64,000 nt of DNA, taken from contig NZ_KI912458.1 in assembly GCF_000518605.1 (NCBI RefSeq), forward strand, positions 543,755 to 607,754, written 5' to 3'. Positions 38,888 through 47,267 of the stretch are shown here, piece by piece (position 1 is the stretch's first letter; each line of letters begins with the position of its first letter). The translations under genes and the position numbers were made by a program. The DNA is from Shewanella fidelis ATCC BAA-318. Its GTDB lineage: Bacteria > Pseudomonadota > Gammaproteobacteria > Enterobacterales > Shewanellaceae. The notes beneath the pieces are model-generated. The model was not told the DNA's origin. It saw nothing but the letters and a program-made list of their open reading frames with translations, and searched no databases.

Positions 38888-41530
38888 ATGAAAGCTAATA
38901 ATAATTTAAAAATGTTTAAGCGCTCTAGTTTGGCACTTTGTGTTACGGGTGTGTTGATGGGGGCATCGAGCCCAGTTTTTGCGGCCGAGGGGCCGCAAGC
39001 AGATGAAAATATAGAGGTGATAGAAGTAAAGGGCATGCGTAGCTCATTGCAAAAGTCGCTAAACACCAAACGGTTTGCCAACTCTGTTGTAGATGCAATT
39101 ACTGCAGAAGATATTGGTAAATTTCCTGACAAAAATGTCGGCGATGCACTGCAACGCATTTCAGGGGTCACTGTTGAGCGTCAATACGGTGAGGTGAGTG
39201 GGGTGACAATTCGAGGTACCGCGCCGGAACAATCTCGTATTTTGCTTAATGGTCAGTCAGTGGCAAATACCTCATGGTATGACTTAGGACCAGCGACTCG
39301 AACCTTTAATATGGAGCTTGTAGGTGCTGAGCAGATCTCCGGGGTTGAAGTGTATAAATCCCCTGAAGCACGCATTGAAGAGGGCGCATTGGGCGGTACG
39401 GTAAATCTACAAACTCGTAAACCGCTCGATTTAGATGCGAATACTTATATGATTTCTGCCGAAGTTGCGCGTAGTTCTCTATATGAAGAAAATGATCCTG
39501 GCGCTGCATTTTTGGGAAGTTGGAAAAATGAAGATGAACGCTTTGGTATTCTGGCTGCCTATTCCTATGAAAAGCTGACTTCAGGTCGTCAGGTTTTAGA
39601 GTCTTTAAGTGGTTATTACCCTTACTTTGCCGCTAACGAGCAAACCGGTGAAGAAGCCGCTGTAGGTGCATGGGGTATTGGTTCTCAAGCGTTTAGGGCA
39701 GAGCGTGAGCGCACAAGTGCGCAGGTAACCTTGCAATTTATGGCAACGGAAGACTTTGAACTGACCTTAGATTACTTTAATTTTGAGTTTGATAATCCCC
39801 ATGTTAACCATAACTTCTTAACAGTCAGCGCCCGTGGTGCTGAAGCAACAAATGTGGTGAATAATGCGTTAGGTGGCACTGAGTCTGCGACGATTCAGCC
39901 AGCATATGCATCTATTATTTATAACCCTGTGGTGCGTCATGCGGTGAATATGCAAGCAGACGTACTTAACCTAACCGGTAAATATACTGGCGATGGCTAT
40001 ACCTTAAGTGGCGTTGTAGGCCAGTCAACTTCAGAGGGCGGAACTCAAGGCGGCTCTTCTTCTTGGTGGATCCCAGCTACCGATGAAGGGGATAAAATTG
40101 GTGATCCGGCATTTCCTAATGGGCAGACAAGCGTTGATGGCGGTTTTAGTTACGATGCAACAGGGCCTTATCAAGTTCAGTTAACCTCTCTTGATGCCAC
40201 AGATGCATCGCAGTTGAAACATGCGCAAGAAGCCAACTATGAAAGTTCACTGCAAGATCACGATATTGCTTATGCGCAGTTTGATGTGGTTTTTGAACTA
40301 GATAATGACTATATCGATAATATTGCAACAGGTATTAAATACAACACGAGTGACTTCTCACGCGAGGCTTATAACCGAAATCCAAGTGAGATCATAGGCT
40401 TTGTTCCTGATGGTAATCTTGCCAATTGGAGTGGTGGGGTACTGACGGGGCTGCACTCGCAATCACCGGGTAATACACTTAATTCATATGCTTATCTTGA
40501 TGAAAATAAGTGGTGGGATTTTATCAGCCAAAAGTACAGCAATGGCGAACTTGTTGAAGTGCTAAATAAAGGCAATACCTTCTCGGTAGAAGAGGAGATG
40601 TTGGCTCTTTACGCTCAAGTTGACTTTTCCGGTGATAACTACCGCGGTAACTTAGGCGTTCGCTACGTTACGACGGAGCAAAAATCTACTGGTTATGCTG
40701 ATGGCAATGTATTCAATGAAACCGTTGATTATGATAATTGGTTACCAAGTTTGAACATCGCTTATAACCTATCTGATGATTTGATTTTACGTGGTGCTGC
40801 TTCAAAGGTGATGGCACGCAATAACTACAGCGACCTCAAGCCAGGACTCAATATTGCGCAAAATATTGGTAGCGCAAATGGTGGTAACCCTAATCTGAAA
40901 CCTTATGAATCTACGCAAGCTGATGTTGGTGTTGAGTGGTACTTCTCGCCTTCTTCACTGCTATCAGCCGCTGTTTTTGTTAAAGAAATTGACAACGTTG
41001 TCAATGTGGTTGAAAGCATTGAATATGTTGAAACATGTGGACCAACTGAAGATGAGTGGGATGAATGCCGTGTTACGCGTCCACAAAACAGTGGTGATGG
41101 GTCCGTTACCGGCGTAGAGCTGCAGTTACAACACACTTGGGATTCAGGTATAGGGTTCTTAAGTAATTACACTTATGTTGATAGTGAGCAAACCAATGCT
41201 AATGGTGAAAAAGAGTTAGTGCCGGGCGTATCTGAGAATTCATTCAATGGTTCTGTATTTTATGAGAATGACTATATCACCGCTCGTGTTGCGTATAACT
41301 GGCGTACAGAGTGGCAAGGTGTTGGCGCACTAAATACGGTTCTTAATGATGACTACAGTCAATGGGATGCTTCAATTACTTGGCATGTAATGGAAAACCT
41401 TAACTTAACACTAGAAGGGGTTAACTTGACCAATGAAGTGATCCAGTCTCGTGATACTAACTATGACTTAACTCAAAATACCATCGAGTTTGGTTCACGT
41501 TATTATCTAGGAGCAAGTTACCAATTCTAA
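38888..41530 (+). CDS. TonB-dependent receptor of the aminosugar locus
   Basis: An 880-aa outer-membrane receptor with a signal peptide (about 1-33, ending SSPVFAAEG), a TonB box-like IEVIEVKGMRSSL, a plug (ITAEDIGKFPDKNVGDALQRI split by GVTVERQYGEVSGVTIRG) and a barrel ending ASYQF. The plug wording matches the TonB-Xanth-Caul (TIGR01782) group, commonly found with carbohydrate genes in Alteromonadales, Xanthomonas and Caulobacter. It probably imports chito-oligosaccharides or a GlcNAc-containing glycan for the periplasmic hexosaminidase. The halogenase-like gene follows after a terminator-like hairpin. Confidence 0.93.
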   Translation: MKANNNLKMFKRSSLALCVTGVLMGASSPVFAAEGPQADENIEVIEVKGMRSSLQKSLNTKRFANSVVDAITAEDIGKFPDKNVGDALQRISGVTVERQYGEVSGVTIRGTAPEQSRILLNGQSVANTSWYDLGPATRTFNMELVGAEQISGVEVYKSPEARIEEGALGGTVNLQTRKPLDLDANTYMISAEVARSSLYEENDPGAAFLGSWKNEDERFGILAAYSYEKLTSGRQVLESLSGYYPYFAANEQTGEEAAVGAWGIGSQAFRAERERTSAQVTLQFMATEDFELTLDYFNFEFDNPHVNHNFLTVSARGAEATNVVNNALGGTESATIQPAYASIIYNPVVRHAVNMQADVLNLTGKYTGDGYTLSGVVGQSTSEGGTQGGSSSWWIPATDEGDKIGDPAFPNGQTSVDGGFSYDATGPYQVQLTSLDATDASQLKHAQEANYESSLQDHDIAYAQFDVVFELDNDYIDNIATGIKYNTSDFSREAYNRNPSEIIGFVPDGNLANWSGGVLTGLHSQSPGNTLNSYAYLDENKWWDFISQKYSNGELVEVLNKGNTFSVEEEMLALYAQVDFSGDNYRGNLGVRYVTTEQKSTGYADGNVFNETVDYDNWLPSLNIAYNLSDDLILRGAASKVMARNNYSDLKPGLNIAQNIGSANGGNPNLKPYESTQADVGVEWYFSPSSLLSAAVFVKEIDNVVNVVESIEYVETCGPTEDEWDECRVTRPQNSGDGSVTGVELQLQHTWDSGIGFLSNYTYVDSEQTNANGEKELVPGVSENSFNGSVFYENDYITARVAYNWRTEWQGVGALNTVLNDDYSQWDASITWHVMENLNLTLEGVNLTNEVIQSRDTNYDLTQNTIEFGSRYYLGASYQF

Positions 41531-41553
41531 ATAATTAATAATGACTTAGACAC

Positions 41554-41583
41554 AAGGAGAGGCTGGTATTGGCTCTCCTTTTT
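41554..41583 (+). terminator. Hairpin/terminator between TonB receptor and halogenase-like gene
   Basis: AAGGAGAG / CTCTCCTT around an 11-nt loop followed by TTT. It may reduce read-through from the receptor gene into the halogenase-like gene. Confidence 0.65.
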
Positions 41584-41661
41584 GTGCTTGTTAACGGGCA
41601 TGAAAGTCACATTAATGTTCGAGTTGTTTTTCATTGTCATTGTGAACTTAGGAATTGCTAA

Positions 41662-43149
41662 ATGGAACTTATCAAAAAAATAGTGATTGTAGGTGGCGGT
41701 ACATCTGGTTGGATGGCGGCAGCTGCGCTCGCAAATGCCCAAACTGTAACACCAGTCGAGATAACCTTAATCGAGTCTAGTCAGATTGGCACGATAGGGG
41801 TAGGTGAAGGCTCCACACCTTATTTGAAACACTTTATGGCATCACTCGGTTTTACCGAATCAGACTGGATGAGTCGCTGTGATGCAAGTTATAAAACGGG
41901 TATATACTTCGATGATTGGAATCATGCTGGCAGTCGCTATTTTCATCCATTTTACAATGATTTAGATGTAAAGCCTGCGGAAGTGTTTTTTCATTGTGCT
42001 AACACAAGACGTCGAGGGGCGGGGCCTCATATTATTGGAGATGATTTTTTTCTTAGCGGTCAGCTTGCACAACTCAATCTTGCTCCTAAGCCACATAAAT
42101 CTTTGCCCGTTGAACCTGAGTATGGTTATCACTTTGATGCGGCAAAATTGGCAAAAGTGCTTAAACAGTTTGCATTAGCTAAAGGCGTCAGCCATTTAAT
42201 TGATGATGTTACGACTGTTGTTCAAGATAACAATGACAATATCGCCAAGCTTAACCTTAAAAGCGGTATTAATGTCAGCGGCGACTTTTTTATTGATGCA
42301 AGCGGGTTTCGTGCGGTGTTGATAGAGCAAGCATTAGATGTCCCCTTTGAATCATTTGCAGCTGAGCTTGCAAATGACGCGGCTGTGGCTGTAAGTACTC
42401 AATTAGATGGGGAAATACCTAAACCCTATACGACTTCTAAAGCCTTGACAGCAGGTTGGATGTGGCGAATACCTCTAACTTCAAGGGTAGGTAATGGCTA
42501 CGTATATAGCTCTGCTCATCTTAGCCCGCGGCAAGCAGAGCTTGAGTTAGCTGCTGAGCTTAATATCGATGCAGACAACAGTGATTTTAAACATGTGAAC
42601 ATGAGAGTTGGCATGCGTCGCAGCCCGTGGACCAAAAATGTGTTAGCGATAGGTTTATCTCATAGTTTTGTCGAACCTTTAGAGGCAACAGCATTAATGG
42701 TTACCCAATGGGGAATAGAATCCTTTGTGAAAACGTTAACAGTTCAACATCCAGCGATTGATTTAGCGCAGTCCCGAAAGGCTTATAATCAGCAGTTAAC
42801 TCGATTGGTACTTGGAGTAAAAGAGTATATTCATGCTCACTATGTTACTAGCCAACGTCGGGATAGTGAGTATTGGCGCCAAGTAACTAAACCTGAGCAG
42901 ATGCAACCTCGGCTTGCAGAAATAATGTCGTGTTGGCGCACAGGCCAAGATTTTGATGCGCTTATGTATCGTTTAGATGTTGAGCTTGCGTATTTTAGCC
43001 CCTCTTGGTACGCCTTATTTGCGGGAATGGACTATCGTGACGAAAAGCTGTTTATTAAGCAGCACCGCATAGCGCCACAAGTGATAGACAAAGCACAAAA
43101 CTATTTTAAACAAATAGCCCTAAACTATTTTGCTAACACAGCAGAATAA
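41662..43149 (+). CDS. Tryptophan-halogenase-like flavoprotein
   Basis: A 495-aa protein of the flavin-dependent halogenase family (PF04820). The FAD loop GGGTSGWMAA (residues 11-20), the conserved Lys78 (SYKTGIYF, aligning with the catalytic Lys79 of PrnA), WMWRIP (266-271, the WxWxIP halogenase motif) and FVEPLEATAL (336-345) with the conserved Glu are all present. Many such genes sit next to TonB receptors in sugar-utilization loci of marine bacteria, where no halogenation has been shown, so tryptophan as substrate is unlikely. It follows the receptor gene by 131 bp on the same strand. Redox modification of an imported glycan or regulator is possible but unproven. Confidence 0.88.
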   Translation: MELIKKIVIVGGGTSGWMAAAALANAQTVTPVEITLIESSQIGTIGVGEGSTPYLKHFMASLGFTESDWMSRCDASYKTGIYFDDWNHAGSRYFHPFYNDLDVKPAEVFFHCANTRRRGAGPHIIGDDFFLSGQLAQLNLAPKPHKSLPVEPEYGYHFDAAKLAKVLKQFALAKGVSHLIDDVTTVVQDNNDNIAKLNLKSGINVSGDFFIDASGFRAVLIEQALDVPFESFAAELANDAAVAVSTQLDGEIPKPYTTSKALTAGWMWRIPLTSRVGNGYVYSSAHLSPRQAELELAAELNIDADNSDFKHVNMRVGMRRSPWTKNVLAIGLSHSFVEPLEATALMVTQWGIESFVKTLTVQHPAIDLAQSRKAYNQQLTRLVLGVKEYIHAHYVTSQRRDSEYWRQVTKPEQMQPRLAEIMSCWRTGQDFDALMYRLDVELAYFSPSWYALFAGMDYRDEKLFIKQHRIAPQVIDKAQNYFKQIALNYFANTAE

Positions 43150-43333
43150 ACTCAATTGGAATAAAATATAATGCAATATTTTATTCCACTTAGGTCTAAT
43201 TCTCATGCAGTGCCCCCAAGTTAGAATTCCTTAATCAATATTATTTATGGTTGGCATTTTTAATTTTTAGAAAATCAATAAATAGCGTTACCACTCTCTC
43301 CGCTAGGATGCGCTAAATAAACGGACTTATAAA

Positions 43334-44206
43334 ATGAAACCTATGTGTGAAAAAGTGATCCCGTCAGCTAATAGCTCATGGCGCTTTGTTAAATATGAAT
43401 TACCTAATATTGACTTCAACTGGCATTACCATCCCGAATATGAAATTTGCCTAACCTTAAACTCATCAGGCTTGAGGTATGTTGGCGACAATATTGAAGA
43501 GTATGCTGGTGCCGATCTGGTACTTGTTGGGCCGAATATGCCACATACATGGCATACAGAGCCAAACGATGACGGCAGCATACAAACGGTATATGTTGCA
43601 CAGATCCCGAAGCTTTGGTTAGAAGGTTTGATTGATGAGCATAAGGAATTTGTTGAGCTTAAGTCCATGTTAGATCTGTCTTGTAGAGGGCTACTCTTTG
43701 GCTCTGAGTGCACAAAAAAAGCCCAAGAACTGTTTGTGAATATGCAAAAGGCTGACCCTTTTAATCGTTTTGTACAACTTGTTAGTTTACTGAATATGAT
43801 GAAATCAGATCCGCAGGTGAAGATTTTATCAAGTAGCTTTTTTACTTTTGGCCACCGTACCGATGTGGGAATAGATAAGTTAGATAGGGTGATTGAGTAT
43901 ATTTATAACAATTTTGAACGTGCTATTTATGCTGAAGAACTTGCAGAGATAGCGCATATGAGTACCAACCATTTTCATCGTTTTTTTAAAAAGCGAACTG
44001 AACGAACCTTGACCACTTTTATTAATCAATTGCGCATTGGTAAAGCTTGTAAGTTATTAATTAATTCAAATCATCCGATAGCTGTTATTAGTGATCAGTG
44101 TGGTTTTAATAACACGTCGAACTTTAATCGCCAGTTTCTATCAATAAAAGGCAGTACCCCCAGCGCTTTTAGAAATAGCATAAAAATTAAACATGTCCTG
44201 TCTTAG
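43334..44206 (+). CDS. AraC-family transcriptional regulator
   Basis: A 290-aa regulator with an N-terminal cupin-like sensor (about 15-110, NWHYHPEYEICLTL, GPNMPHTWH) and a C-terminal double helix-turn-helix (about 185-285, LAEIAHMSTNHFHRFFKKR and ISDQCGFNNTSNFNRQF). The sensor with His residues is typical of sugar-responding AraC proteins. As the last gene of the locus it is the likely activator of the divergent MFS and TonB receptor operons; three repeats in that promoter region are candidate sites. No promoter was recognised in the 184 bp before it. Confidence 0.9.
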   Translation: MKPMCEKVIPSANSSWRFVKYELPNIDFNWHYHPEYEICLTLNSSGLRYVGDNIEEYAGADLVLVGPNMPHTWHTEPNDDGSIQTVYVAQIPKLWLEGLIDEHKEFVELKSMLDLSCRGLLFGSECTKKAQELFVNMQKADPFNRFVQLVSLLNMMKSDPQVKILSSSFFTFGHRTDVGIDKLDRVIEYIYNNFERAIYAEELAEIAHMSTNHFHRFFKKRTERTLTTFINQLRIGKACKLLINSNHPIAVISDQCGFNNTSNFNRQFLSIKGSTPSAFRNSIKIKHVLS

Positions 44207-44593
44207 CACTCACTTTGTGAGGGCTGGTATTAACAGACGTTAGAAAGTGGCGTTTATTAATATCAGCCATTTGCGGTTTAACTGAACAACTTGCTATATC
44301 AGCTCCAAGCAGCCCCTGCGATTATTCATCATATTAGCTTTTATCTACATGTTAGTTGCAGTTTTATGCTCAAGCTTTTTGCCTTTTCACTACTACCTTG
44401 GTCTAAGGTCTTGTTTGAAAAACACTCAAGCCTTACGCGTACGTAAACCTTTAAGTACTTGTTTAAAATGTGGTTTGTTGTTTTAACTTATTTGGTTAAC
44501 GTTGGCGTTAGACTAAGGTCTTGATTGTTGTTCTTTGTGTGCTTGTTAGATTAAGTCATGACTTAAATATAAAAACAGTACATGGGAGTCACT
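44207..44593. other. Intergenic region upstream of the DUF4212/symporter operon
   Basis: About 385 bp with no ORF. The 11-bp direct repeat CTAAGGTCTTG occurs at 44403-44413 and 44513-44523 on the same strand. It may mark regulator sites for the symporter operon. No other feature recognised. Confidence 0.5.
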
Positions 44594-44860
44594 ATGAGTT
44601 TTGAAAGCAACGAAAAGGCAGAAGGATATTGGCGCGAGAATTTGCGTCTTGTTTTAGGTTTACTCGTCATATGGGCGGCGGTGTCATTTGGCTGCGGTAT
44701 TTTATTAGTAGATGTGCTCAATGAGATCCATTTCATGGGCTTTAAATTGGGATTCTGGTTTGCGCAACAGGGTTCTATGTATGTTTTTGTTGCACTTATT
44801 TTTGTCTACGTCGCTAAGGCGAACGCGTTAGATAAAAAATATGGCGTTCACGAAGATTAA
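44594..44860 (+). CDS. DUF4212 small subunit of a sodium:solute symporter
   Basis: An 88-aa protein with two hydrophobic segments (about 19-42 and 50-74). It matches DUF4212 (TIGR03647), whose genes always precede a large sodium:solute symporter subunit. I start it at 44594, where GGGAG lies 5 nt before the ATG; the ATG at 44582 contains that sequence. It probably forms a complex with the next protein. 29 bp separate the two genes. Confidence 0.9.
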   Translation: MSFESNEKAEGYWRENLRLVLGLLVIWAAVSFGCGILLVDVLNEIHFMGFKLGFWFAQQGSMYVFVALIFVYVAKANALDKKYGVHED

Positions 44861-44889
44861 GCCCAAGTCATTATATAAGGATTCATGAG

Positions 44890-46608
44890 ATGGATGTACA
44901 AACATTAACTTATCTGATTGTTGGGTTTACATTTGCCCTCTATATCGGCATTGCGATTTGGTCTCGAGCGGGATCAACTAAAGAGTTTTATGTCGCTGGT
45001 GGTGGTGTGCCGCCAGTAATGAATGGTATGGCAACTGCTGCTGACTGGATGTCTGCTGCGTCGTTTATTTCTCTAGCAGGTATTGTTTCCTTTGTCGGCT
45101 ATGACGGTTCTGTATACCTAATGGGCTGGACTGGTGGTTACGTATTACTGGCGCTTTGTATGGCACCGTACCTGCGTAAATTTGGTAAGTTTACGGTACC
45201 TGACTTTATTGGTGATCGTTACTACTCTCAAGCTGCTCGTACTGTAGCAGTCGTGTGTGCGATTTTTATTTGCTTTACTTATATTGCAGGGCAAATGCGT
45301 GGCGTAGGTGTTGTATTCTCTCGCTTCCTAGAGGTTGAGGTTGATACCGGCGTATATATTGGTATGGCTGTGGTATTTTTCTATGCTGTACTTGGTGGTA
45401 TGAAAGGGATTACCTACACTCAGGTGGCTCAGTACTGCGTATTGATTTTTGCTTTCATGGTTCCTGCTATCTTTATCTCTGTGATGATGACAGGTCACAT
45501 TATTCCGCAAATCGGTTTTGGTGCTGAATTGGTCGATGCTGCCGGTAATGGCACAGGAGAATACTTGCTAGATAAGCTCGATGGATTATCAAACGAGCTG
45601 GGATTTGCTCAATACACCGAAGGGTCTAAGAGCATGATTGATGTGTTCTTTATCACAGGTGCATTGATGTTTGGTACTGCGGGTTTACCTCATGTGATTG
45701 TACGTTTCTTTACTGTGCCAAAAGTTAAAGATGCACGTGTATCAGCGGGTTGGGCGTTAGTGTTTATCGCTATTATGTACACTACTGTGCCTGCATTATC
45801 AGCGTTTTCTCGTGTAAATATGATTGAAACCATTAATGGTCCAGAGTCGACAGGTGTTGCCTATGAAACCGCACCAGATTGGATTAAAAACTGGGAAAAG
45901 ACAGGTCTTATCACATGGGATGACAAGAATGACGACGGTAAGATCTTCTATACAGCGGGAGCTGAAAACGAGATGAAGATTGACCGTGACATCATGGTAC
46001 TTGCTACTCCAGAGATTGCTGACCTTCCTGCATGGGTGATTGCATTAGTGGCCGCTGGTGGTTTGGCTGCGGCGCTATCAACTTCTGCTGGTTTATTATT
46101 GGTGATTTCAACGTCTGTGTCTCACGACTTATTGAAGAAAAACTTGATGCCAAATATTTCCGATAAGAAGGAGCTTATGTATGCACGATTAGCTTCTGCT
46201 GCAGGTATTGTAATGGCGGGTTACTTCGGTATTAATCCTCCGGGCTTTGTTGCCGCGGTAGTCGCAATTGCATTTGGTCTCGCTGCATCATCTTTGTTCC
46301 CTGCAATTATCATGGGGATCTTCTCTAAAACAGTGAATAAAGAAGGTGCGATTGCAGGTATGGTGACAGGTTTACTATTTAGTGCTAGCTATATTGTGTA
46401 CTTTAAGTTTGTTAACCCATCTGCCAACTCTGCTGAGAACTGGTTATTTGGCATATCACCAGAAGGTATTGGTTTATTCGGTATGATGGTTAACTTCTGT
46501 GTGGCATTTGCTGTTAGCCGAGTGACTAAAGCTGTACCACAAGATGTCGTAGATATGGTTGAGTCAATTCGATTCCCTAAAGGCTCTGGTGAAGCTCACG
46601 ATCACTAG
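44890..46608 (+). CDS. Sodium:solute symporter, acetate/ActP-like large subunit
   Basis: A 572-aa SSF-family permease (TIGR03648 type, paired with DUF4212) with about 13 membrane helices. Seen: TAADWMSAASFISLAGIVSFVGYDG, FTYIAGQMRGVGVVFSRF, GTAGLPHVIVRFFTV and a C-terminal EAHDH. Members of this pair are thought to import acetate or other short monocarboxylates with sodium in Vibrio and Shewanella. An insert with DKNDDGKIF may bind a metal ion. The operon ends in a strong terminator. Confidence 0.88.
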   Translation: MDVQTLTYLIVGFTFALYIGIAIWSRAGSTKEFYVAGGGVPPVMNGMATAADWMSAASFISLAGIVSFVGYDGSVYLMGWTGGYVLLALCMAPYLRKFGKFTVPDFIGDRYYSQAARTVAVVCAIFICFTYIAGQMRGVGVVFSRFLEVEVDTGVYIGMAVVFFYAVLGGMKGITYTQVAQYCVLIFAFMVPAIFISVMMTGHIIPQIGFGAELVDAAGNGTGEYLLDKLDGLSNELGFAQYTEGSKSMIDVFFITGALMFGTAGLPHVIVRFFTVPKVKDARVSAGWALVFIAIMYTTVPALSAFSRVNMIETINGPESTGVAYETAPDWIKNWEKTGLITWDDKNDDGKIFYTAGAENEMKIDRDIMVLATPEIADLPAWVIALVAAGGLAAALSTSAGLLLVISTSVSHDLLKKNLMPNISDKKELMYARLASAAGIVMAGYFGINPPGFVAAVVAIAFGLAASSLFPAIIMGIFSKTVNKEGAIAGMVTGLLFSASYIVYFKFVNPSANSAENWLFGISPEGIGLFGMMVNFCVAFAVSRVTKAVPQDVVDMVESIRFPKGSGEAHDH

Positions 46609-46632
46609 GCTTTAGATTAAAACTAAGCTAAT

Positions 46633-46660
46633 AAAAAAGAGTGCTTCGGCACTCTTTTTT
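46633..46660 (+). terminator. Terminator of the symporter operon
   Basis: AAAAAAGAGTGC-TTCG-GCACTCTTTTTT, a 12-bp stem with a stable TTCG tetraloop, 24 bp after the stop. Confidence 0.97.
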
Positions 46661-46761
46661 GTGTGTTATTCGGTCTGCTTATAATCATAATGAGCGCAAG
46701 CGGGTTCATTGTTCAAAACGAAGGCTAGATAATTCGGCCTTTAAATTTTTGGATTGATTAT

Positions 46762-47061
46762 ATGAAAAAGTATCTGCCCTTGATGGCACTCTCTATTGCT
46801 CTTATTTCACCGAGCTTGTTTGCGCAAAATGTTCTTAAGGATGCCGTACGTCTGAACAGGGATATTAAGGAGACTAAGTCTGAATATAAAGACGAACTTA
46901 GGCGTACTAAACATAAACTCAATAAAGTTGAGCGTAATGCCGCTAAAAAAGTAGAGAAAATAAAAGGGGGATTAGATCCCAAACAGCAGATAAAAGATAA
47001 AGTTAGTCGTGAGATCAAGCAAAAAAAGCGTAAAGCGATAACCAACTGGTTAGCGGAGTAA
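46762..47061 (+). CDS. Small Lys-rich exported protein, function unknown
   Basis: A 99-aa protein with a clear signal peptide (MKKYLPLMALSIALISP..LFAQ, cleavage about residue 21) and a mature part of about 78 residues made mostly of Lys, Arg, Glu and Asp, predicted helical. GGA 8 nt before the ATG supports the start. No family recognised. It lies alone between the symporter operon and the cNMP/CBS gene, with a hairpin behind it. Confidence 0.7.
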   Translation: MKKYLPLMALSIALISPSLFAQNVLKDAVRLNRDIKETKSEYKDELRRTKHKLNKVERNAAKKVEKIKGGLDPKQQIKDKVSREIKQKKRKAITNWLAE

Positions 47062-47080
47062 ACCGCTTGAGTTAAAGCGT

Positions 47081-47107
47081 AAGCCGGCAAAGCTGTACCG
47101 GCTTTAT
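47081..47107 (+). terminator. Terminator after the Lys-rich protein gene
   Basis: AAGCCGG / CCGGCTT around a 10-nt loop, followed by TATCC; only a weak T-tract. Confidence 0.6.
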
Positions 47108-47267
47108 CCTTCACAGAGTTGTTGCAGTGCCTGAGTTGCTAACTGCAGTAAATGTTTTTGCTTCAGCCCTAAATTGTTCAATGCACCTCTTTTACGCCAT
47201 TAGTCGAATATCTGCACTAGGTTGAATTCGGTATAGTTTTACTATCTAAAATAGTGGCAGTTAATCT

